Shown piece by piece: positions 18,047-26,016 of a stretch of 64,000 bases of DNA; within the stretch, counting starts at the first letter, position 1; the number at the start of each line of letters is the position of its first letter. The position numbers were made by a program, and so were the translations under genes. Where the stretch lies: the NCBI RefSeq assembly GCF_001593005.1, contig NZ_LQZQ01000001.1, positions 62,001 through 126,000 of the forward strand, given 5' to 3'. The stretch comes from Roseivirga ehrenbergii (lineage in GTDB: Bacteria; Bacteroidota; Bacteroidia; Cytophagales; Cyclobacteriaceae). The notes below the pieces were generated by a model, which was not told the DNA's origin, ran no database searches, and saw nothing but the letters and a program-made list of their open reading frames with translations.

Positions 18047-18056
18047 TGAACGTTCA
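18047..18056. promoter_or_regulatory. Candidate TetR operator palindrome
   Basis: TGAACGTTCA is a perfect 10-bp palindrome, 22 bp upstream of the tetR start codon and in the divergent gap with the Crp-like gene. A weaker inverted pair (TCAATCA ... TTGATT, 18054-18074) follows directly. The position fits an autoregulatory TetR operator. That is inferred from position only. Confidence 0.45.
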
Positions 18057-18229
18057 ATCAGTATAACGATTGATTAGTTCCCGTGTTGCTAAAAAATTTC
18101 AACATTATTTTTCAGAACCAGAGTTAAGGAAGAGTTTTCATGCACGAATGGTTCCTCTGATTCAGTGTTTTTCTCTTGAAAAGAGTAAATTAGACCCTTG
18201 TCCTTCTTCTTAAATACCAGTATAAACCT

Positions 18230-18817
18230 ATGACCATAAATACGGCTACCGAAAAAGTAATCCAAAGTCCATGGTTTAGTGGAGTGCCATCTTCTGAAAC
18301 TCAGCGATTCTTAGCCTTAACAAAACTGGTTCAATTGAAGAAAGGCGATCGTTTTATTGAAGCCGGAGAAACACCCAAGATTTTTGGCTTTGTTACAAAA
18401 GGTCTGTTCCGTTTTCTTTATACCGACCAAGAGGGAAAAGAATACACCAAAGTTTTTATGCCCGAACATAGCTTTGTAAGTGCTTATTCGGCCATGGTAT
18501 TGAACCAAGCTTCGTACTTTTCTATCGAGGCACTGGAAGATTCGGAAGTACTGACCATCAGTTATGCAAGCTGGCTCCGATTGAAAGAAAGCCACCCCTG
18601 CTGGAATGAGTTATTGATTAAAGTATTGGAAAAGGCATTCATTATGAAAGAAGCTCGCGAACGGGAATTTTTGTTCTTGGATGCAGAAAGCCGTTACCAA
18701 ATTTTTCTAGAGCGTTTTCCAAACCTAGAACACAGATTGAAGCAGCATATGATTGCATCCTATTTAGGAATAGCCCCAGAATCTTTAAGCCGCGTAAGAA
18801 AAAAAGAGCAGTCTTAA
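18230..18817 (+). CDS. Crp-like cyclic-nucleotide-binding-fold regulator
   Basis: 195 residues. The cNMP-binding beta-roll spans about residues 15-120 (KGDRFIEAGETPKIFGFVTKG, with TKVFMPEHSFV). The C-terminal part ends in a short helix-turn-helix, MIASYLGIAPESLSRVRK, as in the many 190-200-residue Bacteroidota Crp-type proteins. The phosphate-binding GE..R of true CRP is not apparent, so cAMP binding is doubtful. It is divergent from tetR and 50 bp upstream of an SDR gene. The target is unknown; the adjacent SDR is the obvious candidate. Confidence 0.85.
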   Translation: MTINTATEKVIQSPWFSGVPSSETQRFLALTKLVQLKKGDRFIEAGETPKIFGFVTKGLFRFLYTDQEGKEYTKVFMPEHSFVSAYSAMVLNQASYFSIEALEDSEVLTISYASWLRLKESHPCWNELLIKVLEKAFIMKEAREREFLFLDAESRYQIFLERFPNLEHRLKQHMIASYLGIAPESLSRVRKKEQS

Positions 18818-18849
18818 CCTAGGTCAATGTTTTGAGTTTTCACGGAGTC

Positions 18850-18857
18850 TAGTTTTG
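18850..18857 (+). promoter_or_regulatory. Candidate -7 promoter element upstream of SDR gene
   Basis: TAGTTTTG matches TAnnTTTG exactly, 10 bp before the ATG at 18868. A TTG at 18832-18834 gives a shortish 15-bp spacer. If used, the SDR mRNA would be nearly leaderless and independent of the Crp-like gene. Confidence 0.4.
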
Positions 18858-18867
18858 TCAAAAAAAG

Positions 18868-19614
18868 ATGAAATTTGAAAACAACACCGTATTAATTACC
18901 GGAGGAAGTTCAGGCGTTGGTCTGGAACTTGCCCAAAGGCTAATCCAACTCAACAATAAAGTGTTGATCTGTGGCAGCTCACTAGAAAAGTTAGAGCGCA
19001 CAAAAGCTCAAATGCCTTCTATCGATTATTTGGCTTGCGACTTATCTGAAGAAGAAGGCCCTACAAAACTCTTTGATTGGATCAAGGAAAAACACCCTAC
19101 CTGTAATGTTTTGGTGAACAATGCAGCCATAACTCATACCCTCGATTTTCATGACACGCCCGATATTTTAGAAGTAGCGAAAAAGGAAATTCAGGTCAAT
19201 CTAATGGCTCCGATTGCACTCACAAAACTTTTCTCTCCGCTGTTAGAACAAAATCCAAATCCCGCAGTGATTAACATTACATCTGGTTTGGTCTATTCGC
19301 CCCGAGCTGTTTATCCGTTTTATAGTGCGACTAAAGCTGCTTTACATTCATTTACTCAAGTGCTCAGAATTCAGTCTTCGAAACGAAATCTTGAAATAAT
19401 TGAAATATTATTGCCAGTAGTAAATACGCCATGGCACAAGGGCAATCCGCCTAAAATTGCCATTACGGTAGAAAAAGCGGTAGAAGGAATGCTCAAAGGA
19501 TTGAGAAATGGCCAATCTGAAATTAAGGTGGCAGGAGTGAAAATTCTTTATGCGCTTTTCAGAATAGCCCCCAGTTTTGCGCTGAAGAAAATCAACAGTT
19601 TGGGTTCGAAATAA
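18868..19614 (+). CDS. Short-chain dehydrogenase/reductase (DltE-like)
   Basis: 248 residues of classical SDR. TGGSSGVGLELAQRL (residues 11-25) is the nucleotide-binding loop, VLVNNAAITH the structural NNAG-like motif, and ITSGLVYSP with YPFYSATKAALHSF supplies Ser and the catalytic Tyr-x-x-x-Lys. The protein should reduce or oxidise a carbonyl/hydroxyl substrate with NAD(P)H in the cytoplasm. The best family match is DltE-type oxidoreductases of undefined substrate. It follows the Crp-like regulator and converges on the hydrolase gene. Confidence 0.88.
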   Translation: MKFENNTVLITGGSSGVGLELAQRLIQLNNKVLICGSSLEKLERTKAQMPSIDYLACDLSEEEGPTKLFDWIKEKHPTCNVLVNNAAITHTLDFHDTPDILEVAKKEIQVNLMAPIALTKLFSPLLEQNPNPAVINITSGLVYSPRAVYPFYSATKAALHSFTQVLRIQSSKRNLEIIEILLPVVNTPWHKGNPPKIAITVEKAVEGMLKGLRNGQSEIKVAGVKILYALFRIAPSFALKKINSLGSK

Positions 19615-19649
19615 AATAGAACTACCAACTTTTGGAGGGCCGCTTGATA

Positions 19650-20570
19650 TTATTTTTCTAAAAAGGATTGAATGGTTGCGAAAAACTGCTTTTCATTTTC
19701 TACAAAAGGAAAGTGACCAGATTTTTGAATGATGGACAGTTGACCATTAGGGAAGCTATCCGTCATTTGTTCGGCATGAAGGCTTGCGGCAGGTTCTTCA
19801 CTGCCATAGATAATCAACGTAGGGCAGGTGATTTTCTTCAAGTCAGAATAAAGATTGAAGTCAGTTAAATCTGACCCAAGTAAACCAAAAACCTGACTGC
19901 GCTGCATATAATCTTGTGGTACAAAGAGCTTGAGCTTACTCAAGTTCGTGGTATCGTACATTTGAGGTCGAAATGATATGCGCAAGAGTTTTTCAATCGC
20001 TTTAGAAGGATTTACAGTTTGCAATGCCCCAGACTCCATGATGGTTTGGCGGTCTTCACGATCTTTATTCGTAGCCCTTTCCGAAATACGACCACCTTCT
20101 AATTGCCAATCGGCCACGCTGGGCGCAATGGAGTTGGAGAGTATAAGGTGATTTAAATTTTCAGGGTATTTGATACCGTATTTCATAGCCAGCAATCCAC
20201 CCCAAGAATGGCCGAACAAATTGATTTTCTCTAGCTTCATCGCTTGTCTGATTTGCTCTAAATCCTCCACAAAACCATTCAGATTCATTGTTGCGACTTG
20301 TACCTCGACAGAAGACTGACCGCAAGCCCTTTGATCGTAAAAGATAAGTTGGTAGTCTTTCGCGAGCTCTTCAAAATGAGGGAGAAAATAAGAATGCTCC
20401 ATCACTGGGCCACCATGTACAATCACCAGTGGCTCGCCCTGCCCCATGGTTTTATAGTACACTTGAGAACCGTTGATTTCGAGAAATCCCGTAGTAGTGA
20501 GGATTTCCTTTTTACTGAACTGACAGCCAAGTAACACAGAAGAAATGGCGAGTAAAAGTAGGGTTCTCAT
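19650..20570 (-). CDS. Alpha/beta-hydrolase lipoprotein, proline-iminopeptidase-like
   Basis: 306 residues. The lipobox VLLGCQ gives a lipidated cysteine near residue 16, so the enzyme is exported. VHGGPVMEHSYF is the oxyanion-hole segment, FGHSWGG carries the nucleophile serine, FYDQRACGQSS is typical of the S33 (proline iminopeptidase) family, and the C-terminal SGHFPFVEN holds the catalytic histidine. The acid is probably in IIYGSEEPAASLH. It should cleave N-terminal residues from peptides or a small ester/amide. The gene stands alone. Confidence 0.87.
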   Translation of the reverse strand: MRTLLLLAISSVLLGCQFSKKEILTTTGFLEINGSQVYYKTMGQGEPLVIVHGGPVMEHSYFLPHFEELAKDYQLIFYDQRACGQSSVEVQVATMNLNGFVEDLEQIRQAMKLEKINLFGHSWGGLLAMKYGIKYPENLNHLILSNSIAPSVADWQLEGGRISERATNKDREDRQTIMESGALQTVNPSKAIEKLLRISFRPQMYDTTNLSKLKLFVPQDYMQRSQVFGLLGSDLTDFNLYSDLKKITCPTLIIYGSEEPAASLHAEQMTDSFPNGQLSIIQKSGHFPFVENEKQFFATIQSFLEK

Positions 20571-20604
20571 AAGTTCTAATGTTGATTAAAAACTTCCCGT
20601 TTCC

Positions 20605-20627
20605 AGATCCTTCGTTCCTCAGGATGA
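20605..20627. repeat. Dispersed-repeat remnant
   Basis: AGATCCTTCGTTCCTCAGG followed by ATGA resembles half of a repeat family widespread in Bacteroidota intergenic regions, which reads GTCATCCTGAGGAACG on the other strand. Only one half is present here. The remaining intergenic sequence (20571-20702) shows nothing else. Confidence 0.5.
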
Positions 20628-20702
20628 AAAGCGGTGTGCGCCAACTTCCTGAATCATATAAAGCCTTGGAGTTCCTTGATCTTTTTACGATTTCGTACTC
20701 TG

Positions 20703-21056
20703 CTAACCCCCTACCCTTTTGGCATTATAGCCTTCCGATTGGAGCAACTGGAGTATTTTATCTCTAAAGTCTCCTTGAATTAAAATCTCCCCATCTTTGG
20801 CCGACCCACCTACACCACATTTCTGCTTGAGTAGTTTACCCAATTCTTTCAAATCGTCATCGGTACCGACAAAACCTTCTACAAGGGTTACTTGCTTGCC
20901 TCCACGGCTTTTTTTGTCTAACATCACCTTCAACTTTTGAGCACTAGGCGCTAAGGTTTCTTGAGTGAAATCGTTTTCATATTCGTATTGGAAATCATCA
21001 CTGGTAGAATAAACCACACCAGAGCGTCCCTTATCTCGATTACTTTTCTTGGCCAT
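20703..21056 (-). CDS. SUI1/eIF1-like translation factor (YciH family)
   Basis: 117 residues. The C-terminal half is the SUI1 domain: [35 protein letters not shown], then [20 protein letters not shown]. The N-terminal 45 residues are basic and probably disordered. Bacterial YciH-type proteins resemble eukaryotic eIF1 and may act in start-codon fidelity. I start at the ATG at 21056 rather than the TTG six bases upstream. A terminator hairpin separates it from the USP gene upstream, so it has its own promoter. Confidence 0.9.
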   Translation of the reverse strand: MAKKSNRDKGRSGVVYSTSDDFQYEYENDFTQETLAPSAQKLKVMLDKKSRGGKQVTLVEGFVGTDDDLKELGKLLKQKCGVGGSAKDGEILIQGDFRDKILQLLQSEGYNAKRVGG

Positions 21057-21069
21057 TTTCAAAAATAAG

Positions 21070-21093
21070 AAAGCCCGAGCAATTTCGGGCTTT
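21070..21093 (-). terminator. Terminator of the USP gene
   Basis: AAAGCCCGA (21070-21078) and TCGGGCTTT (21085-21093) form a perfect 9-bp stem with a 6-base loop, 36 bp after the USP stop. Its 3' flank on the minus strand is T-rich (TTCTTATTTTTG). Confidence 0.8.
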
Positions 21094-21128
21094 AAGTATT
21101 GAAATTCTGATTTTGGATCTATCGCTCC

Positions 21129-21977
21129 CTATTTCTTCCTAGAGAGCGTCCAAACTGGAATTTGAGAATGATTCACCAAATCTTCAGCAATACTTCCGCT
21201 CAATAAATGTAGCAAGCCGGTTCGACCGTGTGTTCCAATGGCAATCATATCTGCATTAACATCTTCGGCATAAGCTAAAATCCCCTCTTCTTCAGAAGTC
21301 TCATTATAAATTGCGGTATGCACATTGGCCAATTGATGGTCGTTGATATACCTTACAAACTCATCTTGCATTTGACGCTGAGTATGGAAATCGTTGGTGG
21401 TATTAATTTTCACTAAATGCAATTTAGCTCCGGTTAATGCTTGTAGCTTTTTAAGCTCTACAAATAGTCTTGATTGCTCTTCGCGTAAATTGGTAGCCAA
21501 CACTATATTCCGAATGGTATTCAATTTTACTTCTGACTTGATAGTAATTACAGGACATTTGGCATGACGCACTACTTTTTCAGTATTCGAGCCAATTAAC
21601 ACTTCATCAATCCCACTTACACCTTTAGAACCCATCACAACCAAATCAGCCTGATGATCGGCAATGGCCTTTGAGATACTCTGATACGGGTTCCCTATCT
21701 CCACAGAACCTGTAATATCAATTCCTGCATAAGCCTTACTTTCCACAAGATTTCGCATGTTTTCCTTGGTTTTATCATGCAATTGCTTCAAGAAAAAATA
21801 GTCCTCCGATTCATTGGCAATACCATCACCCATAGTATTGAAAGTATGGTTTTGAGGCCCTTCAATAATATGAATGGCTTGAATTTGAAGTTTACCTTTT
21901 TTAGCCAATTGAGCAGCAAAATTCAAAGCATATTTAGACTGCTCAGAAAAATCTATGGGTACAAGGATGGTTTTCAT
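21129..21977 (-). CDS. Tandem-domain universal stress protein
   Basis: 282 residues made of two UspA domains. The first begins ILVPIDFSEQSKYALNFAA and has VVMGSKGVSGIDEVLIGSNT; the second contains IRNIVLATNLREEQSRLF and AIGTHGRTGLLHLLSGSIAE. Both keep the Gly-x2-Gly-x9-Gly-(Ser/Thr) ATP-binding signature. These cytoplasmic proteins help cells survive stress, often low oxygen. A palindrome TGATGTACGTCA lies 68 bp upstream of the start, the same type as those at the Fnr-linked ccoI operon, so Fnr control is plausible. A strong hairpin ends the gene. Confidence 0.92.
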   Translation of the reverse strand: MKTILVPIDFSEQSKYALNFAAQLAKKGKLQIQAIHIIEGPQNHTFNTMGDGIANESEDYFFLKQLHDKTKENMRNLVESKAYAGIDITGSVEIGNPYQSISKAIADHQADLVVMGSKGVSGIDEVLIGSNTEKVVRHAKCPVITIKSEVKLNTIRNIVLATNLREEQSRLFVELKKLQALTGAKLHLVKINTTNDFHTQRQMQDEFVRYINDHQLANVHTAIYNETSEEEGILAYAEDVNADMIAIGTHGRTGLLHLLSGSIAEDLVNHSQIPVWTLSRKK

Positions 21978-22044
21978 GGTTTTAGTTTTTTAGTGATTCC
22001 ATATTATCAACCATGAATTACCGAAAATGGTTAGATAATTTTAA

Positions 22045-22056
22045 TGATGTACGTCA
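22045..22056. promoter_or_regulatory. FNR-like palindrome upstream of USP gene
   Basis: TGATGTACGTCA fits TGAY-N4-RTCA, the motif found twice upstream of the ccoI operon. Its centre is 73.5 bp from the USP start codon. A weak -7-like TAATTCAT (minus strand, 22013-22020) would put it near -40 relative to the start of transcription, the usual class II activator spacing. Confidence 0.5.
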
Positions 22057-22253
22057 TGTTTTTAGAACTTCCAGTTTTAAAAAGAAAGTTTATTCCTCCA
22101 AATATAATGCCCAGAAAAGATACACATACAATCACCAACTCACAACATTTAATGATCTGAAGAAGAATATTTGGCGGCTAATAGCGATGATATACCTAAC
22201 TTTACGGCCGTTTACCCAATGGGGGTAAAGAATTGAAAAGCGGAATTACGAAT

Positions 22254-23477
22254 ATGAAAGAAGTATATAAAAAGTCAATCGACCTACATAACAACCTCAA
22301 AGGGAAAATTGAAATCACCAATAAAATGGATGTAAACAGTAAGGATGACCTTTCTTTGCTTTATTCGCCAGGAGTTGCTCAACCTTGTTTAGAAATAGAG
22401 AAAAATCCCGAGCTGGCCTACGACATGACCATTAAAGGCAATACTATTGCCGTGATTACAAATGGAACAGCCGTTTTAGGTTTAGGTAATATTGGAGCTT
22501 TAGCATCTCTACCCGTAATGGAAGGTAAAGCCATGCTCTTTAAAAAATTCGCGGGGGTAAATGCCTTTCCTATTTGCTTGGATTGCGATGATACTGATGA
22601 CATCATAGATACCATTAGAAGAATCGCCCCTGTTTTTGGAGGTATTAACCTTGAAGATATTAAAGCGCCTGAAAGCTTTATTATTGAAGAAAAACTACAA
22701 GACCTTGGTATTCCTGTTTTTCATGACGACCAACATGGAACGGCCATTGTAACCCTTGCGGCTTTGATTAATGCAGCCAAAGTAGTTGGCAAAAAAGTAG
22801 AAGACATGAAAGTGGTGATCAATGGGGCTGGTGCTGCGGGAATTGCCATCGCTAAGCTTTTGCGTTGCTACAATGTAGAATCTGAACTTTGTGTTTCAAT
22901 TAAACAATTGATCGTTGCCGATAGTCAGGGCGCTATTCACAGAAGAAGGTACGACTTAAACTCAGCTAAAACTGAGCTTTTAAAGTACTCAAACTTCCAA
23001 GATGTAGAAGGTGATATTCATGAGATTATTAAAGGTGCCGATGTTTTTATTGGAGTGAGCAAGGGAGATGTGCTTACCAAGGCAGATATTCAGAATATGG
23101 CCAAAGATCCTATCATTTTCGCTATGGCTAACCCTGAACCTGAAATTCACCCAGAAGAAGCTTTTGAAGGTGGAGCAGCCATTGTCGGTACGGGTAGAAG
23201 TGATTATCCTAATCAGATCAATAATGTTTTGGCCTTCCCTGGTATTTTCAAAGGTGCTTTGAAAGCCCGTGCAAAAACCATCAGTACTGAAATGAAACTA
23301 GCCGCTGCCTTTGCTATTGCAAAGAGTGTTGAGCACCCTACCAAAGATCAGGTGATTCCTTCTGCGCTAGATACTTCTTTGGCGGATGTTGTGGCCAACG
23401 CGGTTGAGCAAGCCGTATATCATGAAAGAGAATTAGAAGCCGAAATCGAAAGAGAAGAAACCAAATTAAAAGGCTAA
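22254..23477 (+). CDS. NAD(P)-dependent malic enzyme, short form
   Basis: 407 residues. LLYSPGVAQPCLEI near residue 37 contains the substrate tyrosine region, NGTAVLGLGNIGALASLPVMEG is the malate/Mn motif, FHDDQHGTAIVTLAAL the metal-binding Asp pair, and VVINGAGAAGIAIAKLL the Rossmann dinucleotide loop. The enzyme decarboxylates malate to pyruvate, producing NAD(P)H. It lacks the C-terminal phosphotransacetylase-like domain of long MaeB, so it resembles the short bacterial type. I start at the ATG at 22254, not the TTG at 22233. A strong hairpin follows. Confidence 0.92.
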   Translation: MKEVYKKSIDLHNNLKGKIEITNKMDVNSKDDLSLLYSPGVAQPCLEIEKNPELAYDMTIKGNTIAVITNGTAVLGLGNIGALASLPVMEGKAMLFKKFAGVNAFPICLDCDDTDDIIDTIRRIAPVFGGINLEDIKAPESFIIEEKLQDLGIPVFHDDQHGTAIVTLAALINAAKVVGKKVEDMKVVINGAGAAGIAIAKLLRCYNVESELCVSIKQLIVADSQGAIHRRRYDLNSAKTELLKYSNFQDVEGDIHEIIKGADVFIGVSKGDVLTKADIQNMAKDPIIFAMANPEPEIHPEEAFEGGAAIVGTGRSDYPNQINNVLAFPGIFKGALKARAKTISTEMKLAAAFAIAKSVEHPTKDQVIPSALDTSLADVVANAVEQAVYHERELEAEIEREETKLKG

Positions 23478-23559
23478 ATTCATGTAGTGAAATTATCCAA
23501 TTGTTCACTATGCGACATTTGATAAATAAACTTTGAACCAGCAGCCAGTATGCTCGGTT

Positions 23560-23605
23560 AAATTGAGGTAAGCTTCCTAAAACAGGAATAGCTTACCTCA
23601 ATTTT
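23560..23605 (+). terminator. Strong terminator after malic enzyme
   Basis: AAATTGAGGTAAGCT (23560-23574) and AGCTTACCTCAATTT (23590-23604) form a perfect 15-bp stem, extended inside by TCCT/AGGA. A T-rich stretch follows. It lies 82 bp after the malic enzyme stop. Confidence 0.85.
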
Positions 23606-23617
23606 AATTTTAAGCCT

Positions 23618-23899
23618 ATGAAAGCCATTTGGAACGAAGAAGTAATTGCAGAAAGTAACGACACCATTGTGATTGAAGGAAACCACTATTTCCCACACGA
23701 TTCAATCAAAAAAGAATACTTCACAAAAACAGACACGCATACCACCTGCCCATGGAAAGGAGTAGCCAGTTATTATACTATTGAAGTAAACGGTAGCGAA
23801 AACCCAGATGCAGCTTGGTTCTACCCAGAAACCAAAGAAATGGCCAAAGGCATCAAAAACTATGTAGCTTTTTGGAGAGGGGTGAAAGTTGAAGAGTAA
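23618..23899 (+). CDS. DUF427 domain protein
   Basis: 93 residues, a single DUF427 domain. It shows MKAIWNEEVIAESNDTIVIEG, YFPHDSIKKEYF, TDTHTTCPWKGVASYYTI and NPDAAWFYPETKEMAK, all conserved in this family. The TxCPWKG motif is the hallmark. The fold is a small beta-barrel and no enzymatic activity is established. It starts right after the malic-enzyme terminator, so it has an independent promoter. The protein is probably cytoplasmic. Confidence 0.9.
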   Translation: MKAIWNEEVIAESNDTIVIEGNHYFPHDSIKKEYFTKTDTHTTCPWKGVASYYTIEVNGSENPDAAWFYPETKEMAKGIKNYVAFWRGVKVEE

Positions 23900-23949
23900 A
23901 CTTTAGTACTTTAAGGGCTACTTTTTAATCTTAGAACTTCAAACATTAA

Positions 23950-24642
23950 ATGGAGACCTTTCTGAACGTAGCTCTGATATGCTTGCTTGTTATTGGTATA
24001 GTAGTTTTCTTAAAGAGTCCATTAGAGATTATCCGTAATTTCTTTAAAGCACTTGTAAGGTTCTTAGATCCTTTAGATATTTTCACTGAACGACTATTTA
24101 AGAGTAAAGATGAAGCACCTAAGTCCAAACACTTTAAGAAGATTATAAAGGGAAATAATAGTCAAAACAAACTCAAAATAGACTCTAGCGAGCTTTCTAA
24201 CTTCATTATAATCAAAGGTGATTTTGCGCACTCAGTAATTAAAACAGACCTAGAAGAAGCCCTTCTTCATCTCGAAAATGGGGCTTCGATTGAGTTCGCA
24301 ATTCACAATAAGGGAAAAACTATTATTGCTCACTTAACGCAAGTGGATAGCATTGCCGATTTAATGTTTATTGTTCAATTTATGGCAAACAGTTATGGAG
24401 CTGACAACACTTTTGGATTCCAACGAAGTCAAAACCTCAGTTTATTCTTTATGTCATATACCGAGCAAGATCTAGTCAATATTATAGGAGGAATGACTAG
24501 TACAAATGAGCGATTCTTTTTCTCCTTTGAAAACTCTAAAATGGACATGAACACTGTCTATATAGACCAATCGGTGGATTTACCAAAAAGCTTAAATACC
24601 GATTTTTTTGAACACCTTACTGAAGACATAGAAACTTCTTAA
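23950..24642 (+). CDS. Membrane-anchored protein of unknown function
   Basis: 230 residues. One N-terminal membrane helix (about residues 5-22, VALICLLVIGIVVFL) is followed by a basic amphipathic region (IRNFFKALVRFLDPLDIFT) and a soluble domain of about 150 residues with mixed alpha/beta character. No motif or family was recognised. It lies 50 bp after the DUF427 gene on the same strand and ends 11 bp before the convergent LytTR gene. The weak promoter context gives no clue to regulation. Confidence 0.6.
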   Translation: METFLNVALICLLVIGIVVFLKSPLEIIRNFFKALVRFLDPLDIFTERLFKSKDEAPKSKHFKKIIKGNNSQNKLKIDSSELSNFIIIKGDFAHSVIKTDLEEALLHLENGASIEFAIHNKGKTIIAHLTQVDSIADLMFIVQFMANSYGADNTFGFQRSQNLSLFFMSYTEQDLVNIIGGMTSTNERFFFSFENSKMDMNTVYIDQSVDLPKSLNTDFFEHLTEDIETS

Positions 24643-24653
24643 TAACACAATTT

Positions 24654-25403
24654 TCAACTCATCCTTTCTAAGGCCTCTTTCTTGTATTTCCTTCCAATAG
24701 GAAGTTGTTGGGTTTGAACTTTAACATAATCGTGGCCGAAGGCTTCGACTTTATTTTTGTTTACCAAAAATGAACGGTGAATCCGAATAAACCATTCTGG
24801 AAGCTTTTTCTCTAAACCACTTATTTTTTCTTTGGTAATCACGACCCCAGTAAGCGTGTTGATTTTAACATAATCGGCAAGGCTTTCTATATAAAGAATA
24901 TCATCAACTGAAATTGAAACGGCTTCGCGGTTTGACCTTACTGTGATGGTTTGTAATAGGTTTTTCTGATTTGCTTCCTCCAAAGCTGCAATTCTGGCAT
25001 CTCGTTTAAGGTTCGCTCGGTATACTCGAATAAAAGAGAATAAAATAGCTATAAAATAGATAATGACTCCTAACTGCAATACATCGCCAGCCACAGGGCT
25101 CATCCGATTCCAATTGAAATCGGTGAGAAACACAAAGGCTGACATGGCAATAAGGCCCGATAAAAAAACAGACACCACCACGGTGTAAAAAGTATAAAGC
25201 ACAAACCAGAAGTGTCTTTTCGTTTCTAAATATCGCGGCACCAAAAAAAGGTTGAAAAAATATGATGTGGCAATTGCCACAGGCATAAGCATAGAAGTGA
25301 AGTAAAAAGAATCGAGATAATTACTCCATTTCAAACCAAACAAAAGGTTTAAAAAAAGGAAGACTAATGCCCAAAATATGACTTGACGAGAATGCTTGAT
25401 CAT
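24654..25403 (-). CDS. Membrane-bound LytTR DNA-binding regulator
   Basis: 249 residues. Four membrane helices occupy about residues 5-130 (IFWALVFLFLNLLFGLKW, with further hydrophobic segments up to VIIYFIAILFSFIRVY). A short coiled coil (about 133-148) leads to a LytTR domain at about 150-249: VDDILYIESLADYVKINTLTG, then KLPEWFIRIHRSFLVN, which are the usual beta-strand recognition segments. There is no receiver domain, so signals would be sensed by the membrane part directly. It is divergent from the small MotA/TolQ/ExbB-like gene, a likely target. Confidence 0.87.
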   Translation of the reverse strand: MIKHSRQVIFWALVFLFLNLLFGLKWSNYLDSFYFTSMLMPVAIATSYFFNLFLVPRYLETKRHFWFVLYTFYTVVVSVFLSGLIAMSAFVFLTDFNWNRMSPVAGDVLQLGVIIYFIAILFSFIRVYRANLKRDARIAALEEANQKNLLQTITVRSNREAVSISVDDILYIESLADYVKINTLTGVVITKEKISGLEKKLPEWFIRIHRSFLVNKNKVEAFGHDYVKVQTQQLPIGRKYKKEALERMS

Positions 25404-25562
25404 TATTCAAGATTAAGTAAAACGTTAACTAATTCCGCTCCTTTCTTACTATTTTAACCCAAATATCGACTAACGACAAGTATACGGATGGATATGACTT
25501 ACACTTTGAGAAGCTTCCTTAATAGCTTTGAAAGCAAGTATTAACCCTTAAATATTCAAATT

Positions 25563-25940
25563 ATGCTAGAGTTATTTTTTTCAGGAAGTAAGTTGTTCAT
25601 GGGCATTCAAACTATCGTTGCCGTAATCATGATCGTTTTGTCGGTTCTTAGTGCTAAAGCTGTTTTAGCCAATCAGGTGAATGAGAATTCACAACGAAAG
25701 ATAAGCCTTATAAAAGAGGTAGGCCTGTTTGCCTTTATCATCGGGTTATTGGCCAGTGCCATGGACTTGATGGGGGCACTTCAGGCCATTGAAATGGCTG
25801 GGGATATATCTCCTAGTTTATTGGCCGCTGGTTTGAAAATCTCTTTTATCACGCCTACCTACGGATTGATGATCTATACTTTGTCTTTGCTTATTTATTT
25901 TGCTCTGAGGGCACTGACCAATAAAGCAACAACTGAATAA
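25563..25940 (+). CDS. Small MotA/TolQ/ExbB-like membrane protein
   Basis: 125 residues with three membrane helices (about 12-35, 48-70 and 92-115). The order, with FAFIIGLLASAMDLMGALQAI and ITPTYGLMIYTLSLLIYFAL, resembles the C-terminal two-helix hairpin of the MotA/TolQ/ExbB proton channel family (Gly-rich helix, then a Thr-Pro helix). It is shorter than true ExbB, and no ExbD or TonB partner is adjacent. The divergent membrane LytTR gene (159-bp gap) is its probable regulator. A role in ion flow is only an inference from the family. Confidence 0.7.
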   Translation: MLELFFSGSKLFMGIQTIVAVIMIVLSVLSAKAVLANQVNENSQRKISLIKEVGLFAFIIGLLASAMDLMGALQAIEMAGDISPSLLAAGLKISFITPTYGLMIYTLSLLIYFALRALTNKATTE

Positions 25941-25958
25941 TCACCGTTTCTCATTCGC

Positions 25959-25987
25959 ACAAAAAATCCCCAGCCTATTGCTAGACT
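25959..25987 (+). repeat. 29-bp direct repeat, copy 1 (terminator-like)
   Basis: This 29-bp stretch, running from ACAAAAAATCCCCAGCC through TATTGCTAGACT, is identical to 29325-29353. Here it continues CGGGGTTT, giving a hairpin (CCCC ... GGGG) with an imperfect stem and a downstream T-run, so it probably ends transcription of the small membrane-protein gene. With copy 2 it brackets the 26017-29115 gene. Confidence 0.7.
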
Positions 25988-26016
25988 CGGGGTTTACTTT
26001 TTGATTTCTATAGAAC

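Noticed and set aside
22013-22228. Small open frame between the USP gene and malic enzyme
   Set aside because: Low-complexity, basic composition, contains the FNR-like site and no conserved feature.
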